64,000 nt of DNA. Source: Tetraselmis striata (Eukaryota > Chlorophyta > Chlorodendrophyceae > Chlorodendrales > Chlorodendraceae). The notes under the pieces are model-generated. The model was given only the letters and a program-made list of their open reading frames with translations. It was not told where the DNA came from and did not search any database. The position numbers and the translations under genes are program-made. Below are positions 10,241-21,936 of the stretch, piece by piece (within the stretch, counting starts at the first letter, position 1; each line of letters begins with the position of its first letter). The DNA lies in contig VCJN01001151.1 in assembly GCA_006384855.1 (NCBI GenBank), positions 1 to 64,000 of the forward strand, given 5' to 3'.

Positions 10241-12480
10241 TTGATTTCCATCACTGATGATGAGGATGTGCGGCCGGCTGAGGCTGCTGGTGCTGTTGCT
10301 CAGGCGAATGAGCGCGAGCATGACCTGGACAGCCACAACATGGATGAGATCATATCGCTGTCTGGGCTATCTGACTGCTTCGGCATGTCTGATGATGAGG
10401 CGGGTAGTGCCTCTGGTGGCATGGGCGGCTCTGCCCGTGTTGTAACCAAGTCTGATTCCGCTTACTTGCTTGATGCGGTTGCTCTTGCGAGTGTTGTTGT
10501 CGATGCACGAGGGGCGTGCATGCTGGGGCTGAATGATGATCTCGGAAGCTACCCGGACATGTGGGTGAAGGACAGTGGGGCATATCCGCATATGGTGGCT
10601 GACTCTGACAGCTTCGTGGAGTATGAGCAGCTTGCACCACCGGTTGAGGTGGGGGGTATTTGCTGTCTGGCGGTGGGCCGGGGGACAGTCTGGATGATTG
10701 TTCGAGCCGATGGCGGCGAAGTACGCAGTGTGCTTCGTGGGGTTCTGCATGTCCCGGACTTGCCGGGCAAAACAAAGCATGGCTACCGCAGGTTGTTCAG
10801 CCAGCGGTTGGCGCAGGAGCGTGGCGCTTCGTTTCATTACACGGCCAACGGGGACTCCATGGTCTTGCGCTCTGCTGGCCGTGATATGACGGTCCCTATC
10901 GGGCGCGCTCCGGGAAGCAACTTGTACGCTTTCCGCAGCAGAATACTAAAGAGCGGGCGTGCGCCCAGCCCTGCGGATGTTGTTGCGCTGCAAGCTTGTG
11001 GGAAGTTGTCAAAGTTGCTGTGGCACAGACGTCTTGGCCATCTGCATGCTGCAGGCATGGATCGTTTGCTTGCGGAGAGCGTCTCGGGGATCACGTTCGC
11101 GAAGGATGAGATACTGCCGTTTTGTGACTGTTGCGCGTTGGCGAAGTCTCACGAACAGCCGCGGTCGCGCATTGCGTCAAAGCGTCCTACTGGGCCACTG
11201 CAGAAGTTTGGAGCTGACATCTGGGGGCCAGTGGGTGTGACGTCCATTGGCGGGTTCCGTTACGTGTTTGGGATGACTGACTACTACTCGGCATACGGCT
11301 GGGTGGTGTTCATGAAGTCCAAGGATGAGGCTCCGAGGGCTCTGCTGTCGGTGGTGCGCGCTATCAGGCGCGTGCATCCCCGATTCGGATACGACAAGAG
11401 TACAGCTCGCCTGAGATTGGACAACGACTCAGTCTTCCAGAGTGCGGATTTTCGATCTGCATGCGATGGCCTGCACTTCGTTCCTGAGTTTTCTGCGCCA
11501 TACTGCCAATGGCAGAATGGTCCGCAGGAGCGTATGTGGCTTACTCTGTCCGAGATGACGGTGGCTATGCTTCTACATGCTGGCCTGGGTCGTGAGTTCT
11601 GGGCGCTGGCCTTCTGTGCCGCGAGACACATCCGCAACAATGTCTACAGTCGGAGTGTCGGTTTTGTTCCCTACAGGCGTCACACTGGCAAGACCCCAGA
11701 TGTGGCTGGGTTGCGGGTGTTCGGCTGTCCAGCGTATGTGCACGTGGATGCCGGGAATAGGCGGAAGCTTGACGCCAAGGCCTTTCGCGGGGTCTTCGTT
11801 GGTTATGGGCAGGAATCTCACAGCTACTTAGTGTGGAACCCAGCTACTCGCCGGGTGGTTGCAAGTCGGAATGTGATTTTCGATGAGGGTTGGCGTGATG
11901 CGGCTTCCAGCAGCAAGGGGGGCAGTGGGGGCGATGCTGCTGCAAGCCTTGAGATGTTCCCCCAATACCAGGCACTTCTCGATAACAGCGGGGTTGGCAG
12001 CACGTCCGACACATCACGGCTGCAAGAGATAGCCGAGGCTCACCGGCGTGTCGTGGATGAAACGGACGACGTTGATGAGGAGCTTGAGATTGAGGAGGAG
12101 CCACTGACTGCGGAGGAACTGGAACTTGGACCGCAGCAACCCACGCTGGAGCTGACCCAGTTGGAGACGAACGAGGGAATCGACGATGGCGGGCAAGAGG
12201 AACCTATAGTCCAGCGTGCTGAGAGGGACCCCTACCCTGCTCGTTCTCGCCGAGCTCCTGGGCAATGGTGGGTCGTGCATCCGGAAAACCCCAACGACGA
12301 CGCTGCAGCTATGATGGCCGCCGCATTCGCGGCAGTGACACAGGGTGTCGATGAGCCCATCACGCTCAAGCAGGCCCTGTCCGGACCGTTCAAGGAGCAA
12401 TGGGCGCAAGCCGTAGAGTCAGAATTCAACTCGTTGGAGAAGCAGGGCACGTGGGTGGTCTGCGAGTTACCAGAGGAGCG
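10241..12480 (+). pseudogene. Ty1/Copia protease and integrase region of pol
   Basis: The frame opens without an ATG (first codon TTG), so it is a continuation of lost gag. The protease is seen as MWVKDSGAYPHM (DSGA catalytic motif). The integrase zinc finger is LWHRRLGHLH ... FCDCCALAKSHEQP. The integrase core carries D at FGADIWGPVGV, D at LRLDNDSVFQ and E at WQNGPQERMWLTLSE. The GKTPDVAGLRVFGCPAYVHV and FRGVFVGYGQESHSYLVWNP signatures of copia follow, then an acidic linker. The frame is lost near 12478, where the sequence moves into the RT frame by a one-base change. Confidence 0.9.
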
Positions 12481-13120
12481 AACAGCCTTCCCAGCAAATG
12501 GGTATTCAAGGTCAAATACAACGCTGATGGCAGTATCGCGCGCTTCAAGGCCCGACTGGTTGTCCAAGGCTGCCGTCAACGACATGGCATCGACTATGCA
12601 GAGACTTTTGCACCGACCGTGAAGTTCACCACTATCCGAGTGCTGTTTGCGATTGCAGTACAATACGGTTGGAATATCCATCAGGTTGATGTCGACACGG
12701 CGTTCCTGTATGCTCCAGTGGAGGAGGAGATCTACATGAGGCCGCCGCCTGGCTATGAGCAGTACGATGCAAGAGGGCGGCCCATGGTCTTGCGCTTGTT
12801 GAAGAGCCTGTACGGGCTGAAGCAATCACCCCGAAATTGGCACAACACCTTGCATAAGTTCTTGGTGTGCTACGGGTTTCAGCAGCTCAAGTCCGACCCT
12901 GGCGCGTACGTCTACTGGCAGGGTGGGCAGTTGATCTGCATCCTGGTGGTGTACGTGGACGACATGATCTTTGCCTTCAAGGACGCAGTATGGGCCGCGG
13001 ATTTCAAGACGGCATTAGGCGCCCGCTTCGACATCAAGGACTTGGGCGTCTGTGCCTGGGCGCTAGGCATGGCGGTGGAGCGAGACTGGGACAATGCGAC
13101 GCTGAAGGTGGCACACGGCG
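12475..13120 (+). pseudogene. Ty1/Copia reverse transcriptase, 3' truncated
   Basis: This frame continues pol with SKWVFKVKYNADGSIARFKA, LVVQGCRQRHGIDYAETFAP, the motif-A region HQVDVDTAFLYAPVEEEIYM, KSLYGLKQSPRNWH and the catalytic LVVYVDDMIFAF. It then breaks off after WALGMAVERDWDNATLKV into unrelated sequence at about 13115. The second half of RT, the RNase H and the 3' LTR are absent, so the element was truncated at its 3' end. Confidence 0.9.
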
Positions 13121-14400
13121 GCGCGAGTCGCGTCGTGGAACGCGTCCCTGACATGGCGGAACTCCGCCCTCACCGCGGCCGTGGTCGGGCAGGGGACTGC
13201 CGCTGATGGGTCGCCATGCATGGGTACTTTGGGCCGCACGAAGCCGGGGTGCCGTCGCAGCAACACTCCCAGTCCGTCCGTTGGCCGCAGTACACGCATG
13301 ACGGGCGTCTGGCCAGGACACGCACATGATAGTGCATGTAGCCGCCTCCCGCCACTGCTCGTAGTGCTCCGGTCAACATGGCGACGAGCAAGTCGGCATG
13401 TCCCGCAGGTGGCTGCGGGGCGGGTGGCGCGAGCGCAGCTCGCTCGCCTCGACACCCCCTCAGCCCTATCAGTCGCCTCAACCACGGCCTCCTCCGCCTC
13501 CTGACGCGGCGCATCAGGCGCATCATCGTCGCCTGACAGGGCGTCCCCCCCCCCCCGCAACGGCGCCGTCGGCGGTGGCCGACGCCGCCGTGGCGGGGTG
13601 CTGTGAGGAGGTGGCCCTAGACATAGGTGGGGCCGGCACCGCCATGTGTTGCTCCACATGCGGTGCGGTTGCGGTTGCGGTTGCGGTGCGGTTCCTGACG
13701 CGACAGCTCCGTCGCACAGGTACCGGCACAGGCACCCCACGCCTGCTGCGCTTACCACCAACCGGCATGTTTCCTTTGGGAGGCGGTTCATCCGCGTCGG
13801 AGGTGAGCAGCGGTGCCGGTGTGGGTGTGGATACTGCCCGGCCATTAGGGCTCCCGCCGCCCGCCGCTCCGCCGACCCACGCCGCGGCGTGTGCTGCGCC
13901 CCGCATAGTCGCCTCGAATATATTTTACATGACGCGGGGACGGAGGGGGGGGATTCGTGCGTTTCGTATGTCGGCGGAACGGCGTGCGAAGCTGGGGCTG
14001 GCGAAGGTGGTGGAAGTAAGCGTGGCGGCGTCGGCGGCGTATTACCGTGCGTGCATGCGTGCGCAACCCGGCGGCAGCAGGCGCCGGACTCGACGTGTGC
14101 CGGCGGCAGAGCTGAGAAGCCATGGACACGGTACGGGATGCCAAGTCTGGCTAAGCAACTGCCGAGGCTGGCGGCTTAACCCCCATGTCCGGCGGCTGAG
14201 GGACGGGAAGTGCGTAGAAGTTGATCGCCAAAGCGGGCATATAAGCCTGGCTGTGCTAGGTTCCTATTAAGTAATGGCGGTTTGTGCTAAGTATTTCGTA
14301 GGGGTGGACCATGCAGCGCAGGTAGGGGGCGGTATAAATGAGGCTGGGCACATATACTGCTCCACAAAACGACACTGTCGCACGTGTAGTTGAATAGATC
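13121..14400. other. No supported gene; GCGGTTGCGGTT repeats and short C-run
   Basis: Long frames exist in this G+C-rich stretch but are arginine/proline rich on both strands and resemble nothing. A GCGGTT repeat lies at 13660-13692 and a run of C at 13546-13557. I see no splice-consistent gene. Confidence 0.4.
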
Positions 14401-14499
14401 CCCCCCCCCACCCCCCGCCGGATCGGCCCGCCGACCCGCCACGGCTTGTAATATCTGTCATGCATGACCGGGGTATGTGTGAGAGTGTATGCCCCGCCT

Positions 14500-16330
14500 C
14501 CCCCCTCTTTTACACTTGTGCACTCATTAAGTTTGGGCAAGCTTCAGAGCAGTACATGTACGTATGTATGTATACATACAATGGAACGTATGACTTGCGC
14601 GGAAAGAGGCGGGGCTGGCGGAGTGCATTGGCGGTGCGTAGGGTAGCGTGCTGCAAATAATTGGGGTGCATCGGACGCCGGATGCCCATCCACCCGGCGT
14701 AAAATACATGTGGGCTGGTTTCGGAGCAGTACATGTACGTATGTATATATATATATATATATACAATGCAACGTAGGACGAGCGCGGAAAGAGGCGGGGC
14801 TGGCGGAGTGCATTGGCGGTGCTTAGAGTAGCGTGTTGGTGAGATTCGGAGTGCATCGGACGCGGGATGCCTATCCACCCGGCGTAAAAGACGCGTAATA
14901 TTCACACTATATTCATCACACGCAAATGTGTGAAAACCGGACATTCCGTGCCGGATGGATGGGAATTCGGCGTCCGATGCATCCAAAACCCGAGCAACAC
15001 GCTATTCTATGCACCGCCAATGCACTCCGCCAGCACCGCCTCATTCTCCGTTGATTTCGAAAACGCCTTCACATTATCCACCGCTAATTGCCATTGCCAC
15101 CGTGTAATGTTGTCACGATGTGCGCACACAACAACACTTACTACCGGTTCCGACGCGGATGGAGGCGGGGCTTGCGGAGTACATTGGCGGTGCATAGACT
15201 AGCGTGCTGCAAATAATTGGGGTGCATCGGACGCGGGATGCCTAACCACCCGGCGTAAAAGACGCGTAATATTCACACTATACTCACAAATGTGCCAAAA
15301 CCGGACATTCCGTGCCGGATGGATGGGAATACGGCGTCCGATGCAGCCAAAATCCCAGCAACACGCTATTCTATGCACCGCCAATGCACTCGGCCAGCAC
15401 CGCCTCATCCTCCGTCGATTTCGAAACTGCCTTCACATTATCCACCGCTAATTGCAATTCCCGCCGTGTAATGTTGTCACGATGTGCGCACACAACAACA
15501 CTTACTACCGGTTCCGACGCGGATGGAGGCGGGGCTTGCGGAGTGCATTGGCGGTGCATAGACTAGCGTGCTGCAAATAATTGGGGTGCACCGGACGCCG
15601 GATGCCTATCCACCCGGCGTAAAAGACGCGTAATATTCACACTACTATATTCACACACAAATGTGTGAAAACCGGACATTCCGTGCCGGATGGATGGGAA
15701 TTCGGCGTCCGATGCAGCCAAAATCCCAGCAACACGCTATTCTATGCGCCGCCAATGCACTCGGCCAGCACCGCCTCATCCTCCGTCGATTTCGAAACTG
15801 CCTTCACATTATCCACCGCTAATTGCAATTCCGCCGTGTAATGTTGTCACAATGTGCGCACACAATAACACTTACTACCGGTTCCGACGCGGATGGAGGC
15901 GGGGCTGGCGGAGTGCATTGGCAGTGCATAGACTAGCGTGCTGCAAATAATTGGGATGCATCGGACGCGGGATGCCCATCCACCCGGCGTAAAATACATG
16001 TGGGCTGGTTTCGGAGCAGTACCTATACGTATGTATGTATATACAATGCAACGTAGGACGCGCGCGGAAAGAGGGGCGGCTGGCGGAATGCATTGGCGGT
16101 GCGTAGAGTAGCGTGTTGGTGAGATTCGGGGTGCATCGGACGCCGGATGCCCATCCCCCCCGGCATAAGAGACGCGTAATATTCACACCGTATTCACACA
16201 CAAATGTGTGAAAACCGGACATTCCGTGCCGGATGGATGGGAATACGGCGTCCGATGCAGCCAAAACCCCAGCAACACGCTGTTCTATGCACCGCCAATG
16301 CACTCCATCCGCAACTCCCGCCTCATTCCC
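14500..16330. repeat. Array of six foldback repeat units (about 365 and 180 bp)
   Basis: The box GGCGGAGTGCATTGGCGGTG (with small changes) recurs at about 14618, 14801, 15173, 15537, 15905 and 16081, so spacing alternates between about 180 and 365 bases. Long units are hairpins. One arm carries TGCATTGGCGGTGCATAGAC and ATCCACCCGGCG, and the other carries the reverse complement (CCGGATGGATGGGAAT ... ATGCACCGCCAATGCACT). The loop contains GACGCGTAATATTCACACTA. Short units carry a TACATGTACGTATGTAT tail, and one has a long TA run (14743-14762). No unit encodes a protein. It looks like nested or tandemly amplified MITE-like elements. Confidence 0.8.
14743..14762. repeat. TA microsatellite
   Basis: Ten or so TA units lie inside one of the short foldback units, extending a TATGTATATA tail that the other units also have in shorter form. 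Confidence 0.9.
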
Positions 16331-16717
16331 AGTCGTACGTGCTTATGTACGCACAGAATGCTTGCACTGCTCCGAAACCACTGTCACATACTTCGCTCAT
16401 TGGGTACCGATTGCGACGCATGCACGGCTGGATATTTGTTTACATATACCCCGGGGGGGGGGGGTCACAGCGTCCGGCTACTCACCCTGCATTGGATTAT
16501 GGGCGACGATTGCAACCAAGACGAGGAGGCGCGCATGTACTACTCCGGAACCACGCGATGTGCCCGGTGACCTCCATATCCAGCACGTCCACCGATGCAA
16601 GTAATAAGGACAGGACCCCCCCCGCAAAGTGGAGGAAGCGTAGGAGTACAACCGGAGCATGACGTGATCCATTGTCGCTTATTTACAAGCACGGGCGGTG
16701 CTGCCAGACCCGACCGT

Positions 16718-18540
16718 CTACGGCGGGATGGAGGCGGCAGCGGCAGCAACAGGAGCCGCAGCCTCAGCAGCAAGCCGCAGCTCCTTCACGCTGGCATGGA
16801 TGCTGGCGTAGTCCTCGTCACTGTACATATGCTTTGGCAACACAGCATTTTCCCCAAAGTGGGCCACATACTGCGCCGCCAACTCGTGATTGCGTTTCTC
16901 CGCAGCATCACTGCGGGGGATGATGTGTGGGTAGAGTGCCTCGTTGTAGGCTGCCAGGAACGGCGTGCACTGGGTAGGGTCGTCCGCACGGCCGCAGCCA
17001 GGCAGTCCCAGAAGGTGCCCCTGCCCGTACAAGCGGACATTGCCACGCCCGTGACACTTGGGACAAGGGTTGCCGCTGGGCAGCTCAACTAAGGCGCCCA
17101 CGGGCCCGCGGTGCGTCGTGTCCGACCCAAACATGTACCCATGGTATTGTTTCATGTAGGGCCTGTCCTCCTCGGGGACACCCATGCCACGCTCCAAGTC
17201 CTCCAGGGGCTGCATCAAGTTCTTGTGGCTCATGATGAAGTCGGCAGCTCCCGGATCTGTCTCCGCCAGCGTCCGCTCCGTGAGGCGGTGATCCTCGTGG
17301 CCCTTTCCATGTCAACACATGGATGGCACTCAGTCCCCGCCCCCGGCCCCGCCCCCGCCACCGGCCTGGGGGGGGGGGGGGGGGGCGGGCGGGCGCACCG
17401 GGTACCGAATGTGCTTCACGGCATCTCTGAAGCTCACTTCTGGCCCGCGGTACACCTCAGTGGGGCGGCAGTGGCACGTGCATGCAAGGATGGCCTGCAG
17501 ATTTGGAGCCTGCCCATCAATGTGGGTGATCTGAGCGGGGGCATCCGCCGGGGTGAACAACAATGCGATCACCGACCACGACCAAAAGCTTGGTGCTAGC
17601 TCGCCGGCCTTCTCGGCACCAGCTACGAAAGCGCGCCGCAATTCCAGCAAGGCGGCAAACAAGGCCTTCCTACAAGGCACACGCTCAGAATAAGCGACGC
17701 ACGAGTCAAGGGTTGAAGGGGGCCGGGGGGGGGGGGCACCTCTTCATGTGATACTGATTTTTGGGTACACCTCAGTGGGGCGGCAGTGGCACGTGCATGC
17801 AAGGATGGCCTGCAGATTTGGAGCCTGCCCATCAATGTGGGTGATCTGAGCGGGGGCATCCGCCGGGGTGAACAACAATGCGATCACCGACCACGACCAA
17901 AAGCTTGGTGCTAGCTCGCCGGCCTTCTCGGCACCAGCTACGAAAGCGCGCCGCAATTCCAGCAAGGCGGCAAACAAGGCCTTCCTACAAGGCACACGCT
18001 CAGAATAAGCGACGCACGAGTCAAGGGTTGAAGGGGGCCGGGGGGGGGGGGGCACCTCTTCATGTGATACTGATTTTTGCCGACCCAGGTCTCTGACGCA
18101 CTCCTTGCCCAATGCCACAGCTTCCACGGGTCGACTTTGCCCTTCTTTTCCCCGTCATACGGCTTCACCTGCGTGTGGTCTGCAACGTCCAGGTCTTCCG
18201 GGGGCAGGATGACCTGTTGGTGTCAGGGGCACACACACCATGCTCAACACCATGCTCATAACCACGACGTTTGTACTCCCTTCCGCTCCGCCGCGTCCTT
18301 CGCTGAAACCAACCAGGTCTTGTGCGATGTGCGACAACAAACCCACCTCTAGCAGCCCGGGAGCGTTCAAATCCGGGTATGGCGTCGGGACCTCATTAGG
18401 GAACCTTCTCAGCAAGGCATGCGCGGCGTCTTGTCCGAGAAGCCTCCACAGCTCCAGGTGTACGGGGTCATAGGTACCACCATCCTGTAGCCACCGCTCG
18501 AGGTAGGCTTGCAACCTCGTCGTCGCATCTTCCTCAGCGA
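16718..18540 (-). CDS. Unidentified multi-exon gene, possible 2OG-oxygenase-like HxD motif
   Basis: Coding-like segments follow one another on the minus strand. 18540-18220 reads AYLERWLQDGGTYDPVHLEL and RLLGQDAAHALLRRFPNEVP. 18190-18080 reads KVDPWKLWHWARSASETWVG. 17715-17440 reads KALFAALLELRRAFVAGAEK and WSWSVIALLFTPADAP, then AQITHIDGQAPNLQAILACT. 17300-16718 reads DLERGMGVPEEDRPYMKQYH, a CPKCHGRGNV zinc-ribbon-like pair and an alanine-rich end. Runs of C lie in the presumed introns. The H-x-D of THIDGQ followed by a hydrophobic strand recalls 2-oxoglutarate/Fe(II) oxygenases, but this is only a motif-level guess. Start codon and exact exon ends were not fixed. The middle exon is duplicated (see 17451-18080), which could make this a recent mutant allele or an assembly duplication. 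Confidence 0.4.
17451..18080. repeat. 315-bp tandem duplication covering one exon
   Basis: Bases 17451-17765 are repeated at 17766-18080 with almost no change except run length of the C tract. The unit contains the exon with KALFAALLELRRAF ... THIDGQAPNLQAILACT and its flanking intron C-run. 315 is divisible by three, so inclusion of both exon copies would keep frame. Confidence 0.9.
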
Positions 18541-18999
18541 GGAGCTCGGGGATTTAACATTGTTTGACATGGCGGCAGGTTTAATGGGGGGTGCCCACGC
18601 ACGCGGTTTTGCGGCGCTGGGTGGGCACTCACCCGCTTTGCCCCTACATGTCGTGCACATCTTCGTGCACATCGGTGCACAGCGCCGCACACCGCCGCAC
18701 AACGCTGCTGCACAACGCTGCGCACATTTGTCGCGCACATATACGCGCGCTCTACCGCATATATTATCCCGGATTCACTCGGTGAAACCACGTATTCATT
18801 ACGCCGTGCTACTTCAACAATAAACATTGCGAAATTACGCCGACACAACACACTAGCTCTTGACAATACGTGCATATAAATAATAGTGGCGCGCTGCTCC
18901 TCGCCTCCGCTGTGTCGTTGACTGCTGCGGAAGGCGGTCGTCGACTAGGTGTTAGTTTCTCCACCTTGGCCGCCCCCCCCCTTCACCGCTCACAACGCA

Positions 19000-19551
19000 A
19001 TGGCAGACCTCGTCTCCCGGGCAAAAGTGGGCGGCGAGCCTTGTTGTTTCGCGTGTCCGCGCCGCCGGCATCGAGGAGGACGAGAAAGACATGAGGAAAC
19101 GCGTGACAAGGTGGGCACGCAACAAAACACTCCACCCTCCACATTAGCACGCACCCACTCGTGGCTAACTTGTGCCGCGCGCAGGTTCGTCCGGGAGCGC
19201 CGTAAGGCCCACCTCAACGCCAAGGCTTCCACAGTGCCAGCGGCGCAACTCGTGGTGGCCGAGGAGGCCGCATCCTCAGCCGCTTGGAGGCGAAACGATT
19301 GTGGCTTGTTGTGGGCGTCTGGGCGCAGGGGGCGTCCCGACGCCAAGGCAAGGAAGCTCATGGCGGCGGCGTCGACGGCACAGCCTCCCGGGATGGTTGA
19401 AACACTGACGGATGACAAGAAGCGGAAGAGGCCAGTGAAGAAGCGCCGAGGTAAGAAACTGACGGTCGCGGAGTCGGAGTCGGAGGCGGAGGCAGCGAGA
19501 TCTTCGAAGCGGAGGGTCCCCCGGGCACGCAAGAACAAGAACAAGCAGTAG
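19000..19551 (+). CDS. Small lysine/arginine-rich protein, function unknown
   Basis: ATG at 19000 in a good context (ACGCAATGGC) opens 183 codons to a TAG at 19551. A TATA-like TATAAATAA lies near 18875. The C-terminal third is strongly basic (DDKKRKRPVKKRRGKKL, then KRRVPRARKNKNKQ), which suggests a nuclear or nucleolar protein. The stretch 19112-19183 begins GTGGGCACGC and ends GCGCGCAG like an intron. Removing exactly that would cause an early stop, so either another acceptor is used or the region is translated. I do not recognise the family. Confidence 0.4.
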   Translation: MADLVSRAKVGGEPCCFACPRRRHRGGRERHEETRDKVGTQQNTPPSTLARTHSWLTCAARRFVRERRKAHLNAKASTVPAAQLVVAEEAASSAAWRRNDCGLLWASGRRGRPDAKARKLMAAASTAQPPGMVETLTDDKKRKRPVKKRRGKKLTVAESESEAEAARSSKRRVPRARKNKNKQ

Positions 19552-20029
19552 CCCCCGCCCCCTTACCCCCCTCCCCTCACTCCCCCGGCGGGAGCGGCGG
19601 GCGGCGGGGGGGGGGGGGGTACTGCTATAATGTACACAAATTCCCCACTTTGGCCAAATAGTACGGCTGAGATTCGCGCTCCCATGTACTAATAGTCGTA
19701 GTTATCCACAGGACGATTCGTCATTGCGCCCGGGTTCGTACTAGATACCCGGTATCGGCTTAATAATATATCGCGTACTACCCGGTACTACACGGACAAC
19801 CTCGTACCTTATACGTCAGTGCCATGTAACGCGTCACCGCGCTAGTACGACTACCACAATGATTACAAAAAGGGTTTATCGCCCGCCGGCAATAACGCCG
19901 GATGTACTCGTACGTAACTGGATGGACGTGCCGCCACCAGCAGCAGCCTTTACGGATAAATAATAGTCGCTAGTAGTAGTGCTTCGTCACCCGTATGTCA
20001 CATCTCATTATCACAGTGTTATGCACAGC
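19552..20029. other. No supported gene; G-run and AT-richer spacer
   Basis: A run of G lies at 19607-19619. The rest has many short GTACCCGGTA-like palindromes and no reading frame of note. It leads into the 3' end of the decayed Gypsy element. Confidence 0.4.
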
Positions 20030-21384
20030 CAACACTGACCGAACCAACTCATGAATCTCCTTCATATCTAGGATACGTTGCTGAGCATCACGGGAGAATG
20101 CTATTGTTGGTCTCGTACCAAACAATACATCCGGAGGCGTTTCAGGATTGAAACTGTTAGCTATACTCGTACCGATACTTGGCTGCCCGGTATCGATACT
20201 AGTATAGCGCGGTATACGAGTACACGGGTACGAGTATAGCTAACATTCCATCCTGTCCCATCCATGGACGACTGATTCGATTCTCCGGGTGAAATGGAGT
20301 TTCGAACCAGTGACCTCCTGGATCGCAGCCAAGGCTCCGAGAAACCGAGAAGCAATTCAAAAGATCCGATCATGTCACATACACGCGGGCAACCGCATAT
20401 ATAGCCCCCTACAGCCGGTACACGGGCAGCCGAGTACTGGTATACCGCGCTATACTAGTATCGACACCGGGCAGCCGAGTATCGGTACGAGTATAGCTAA
20501 CAGAAACCATACATAACCTCAAATGGCGCATGCTCAATGCCAAGTGCTTTGTTATAAGCAAATTCCATCAATGGTAACTGGTCTACCCAGTTTGAACCAT
20601 CGAAACAACAAAACGCACGAGCCAATTCAGTGTCTATGGCATTAATGCGTTCAGTCAAACCATCTGTTTCAGGATGTTGGCCACTAGACATGTTCAATTT
20701 AGTGCCAAGTCTCCGCCACAGAGTTTGCCAGAATGCACATAAACCGTGGATCTCTATCAGAGACGATCACACGAGGTATTCCATGCAGCCTGAATACTTC
20801 CTTCAGAAATAATTCAGCTGCCTGTCCACCAGTCACGTTGACTGTGGTCGGAATAAAATGTGCTTGCCGGGACAGATGGCAACACACAACCAACATAGTA
20901 TTATAACCATACTCTCAGGTATCTCGGTTATAAAATCCAAACCAACCGTATGCCATGGACGTGGCGGTACTGGTAAGGGCTGTGTTGGTGCAGGTGGTTG
21001 CGGACGTGCACGAACACGCCGGCACACCGAACATTGTTCACAATAGGTTTTCACGTCATGTCGTGTGCGTGTCCACCAAAAACGGTCCAAGGCACGTGCC
21101 AAGGTGCTTGCATAAGCACGGTGACCAACAGAATCATGTAGCTCATACAATATCTTATTGATGATGTCACGATTGGACGTCCATGTCTCCAAAAAAACCC
21201 ATCGTGCTCTACCACATGACCGGACTGCTTCACCTCCCCCATTAGGAGTTGAACGCGTCCTCTGCATATCCAGCCTTAATAAAGTGGAGAATATTGTCAT
21301 CAAGGGTGACGACGCATTTACAGCCGACAATACCGCAGTACATGGGCGATGTTCACTCACGAGTGATTCAGCCGCGTCCGGCAC
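20030..21384 (-). pseudogene. Gypsy integrase, broken by frameshifts and a MITE
   Basis: Reading the minus strand, the H2C2 module (LYELHDSVGHRAYASTLARA, then YCEQCSVCRR) is followed by PRPWHTVGLDFITEIPES. In other frames come CHLSRQAHFIPTT, IVSDRDPRFMCILAN and HPETDGLTERINAIDTELAR (catalytic E) and YNKALGIEHAPFEVMYGF. Here the frame is cut by the 350-bp insertion at 20154-20503. Coding resemblance resumes at 20150-20030 with ETPPDVLFGTRP and a helical integrase C-terminal stretch. Several indels separate the frames. No GPY/F module was traced downstream. Confidence 0.85.
20154..20503. mobile_element. MITE with about 25-bp terminal inverted repeats
   Basis: The left end CTGTTAGCTATACTCGTACC is the inverted copy of the right end, GGTACGAGTATAGCTAACAG. 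Complementarity continues inward through ATACTAGTATAGCGCGGTAT. The element is 350 bp, has no coding capacity and is flanked by AAA on both sides, a possible 3-bp target duplication. It splits a Gypsy integrase frame, so it is younger than the Gypsy copy. The interior holds a TTCGAACCAGTGACCTCCTGG stretch reminiscent of a tRNA T-arm/B box. Confidence 0.8.
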
Positions 21385-21420
21385 ATCCCCGGTCCAATGT
21401 AAGCCACCGAAACCAATCGG

Positions 21421-21825
21421 CTAAAAATCCGGTCTACGCGACAACGGATCGGCTTCATTCCATTTGCCCTTTCGGTATGCAAGAGATATGGACCCAACAA
21501 ACGGCTGTAAGTCGCGTACATAGCGCACTTGTCGCCGGTTCAACCTTTCTGCCGGGTGCCTGAGCAGATGACGCAGGGTGTCATGATCTGAGACAACAAG
21601 GAATCGACAGCACTCAAGGTTTGAACGCCAGTGCTTAATTGATTCACAGACAGCCAAAGCTTCCAAATCATAAGCACTGTAGGTATTGCCACGCTCAGCT
21701 GCATTCAGCTTTCGCGCCCAGTAACTCATTGGTTGAGGACCTCCTCCTTGGTCCTGCAGTAGCACTGCAGCAAGCCCTACGTTGGACGCATATGTCGTTA
21801 CGGTGAACGTCGGATCCGCCCCCAT
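21421..21825 (-). pseudogene. Gypsy RNase H domain
   Basis: The minus strand gives FTVTTYASNVGLAAVLLQDQ, MSYWARKLNAAERGNTYSAY, DLEALAVCESIKHWR, FLVVSDHDTLRHLL and LAYRKGKWNEADPLSRRPDF, the standard order of an LTR-element RNase H. The first catalytic aspartate, normally in a TDAS motif, is replaced (TYAS). That alone would inactivate the domain. It sits between the RT and integrase pieces of the same decayed element. Confidence 0.85.
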
Positions 21826-21936
21826 GGAAGGAATGGAAAGACACGGAGCGGAAATCAGTCGCAGACGAAAGGTCTCAAAGGCTTCCTGACACGCCGGTGA
21901 CCAGTCAACATGAACTGGTTTAGACTTTTAGGGTCG

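Noticed and set aside
20284-20345. tRNA-like string (TTCGAACCAGTGACCTCCTGG) in the MITE
   Set aside because: The reverse complement has a GGTTCGAA B-box-like core, but the T-stem does not pair and no acceptor or anticodon arm forms. At most a tRNA-derived remnant.
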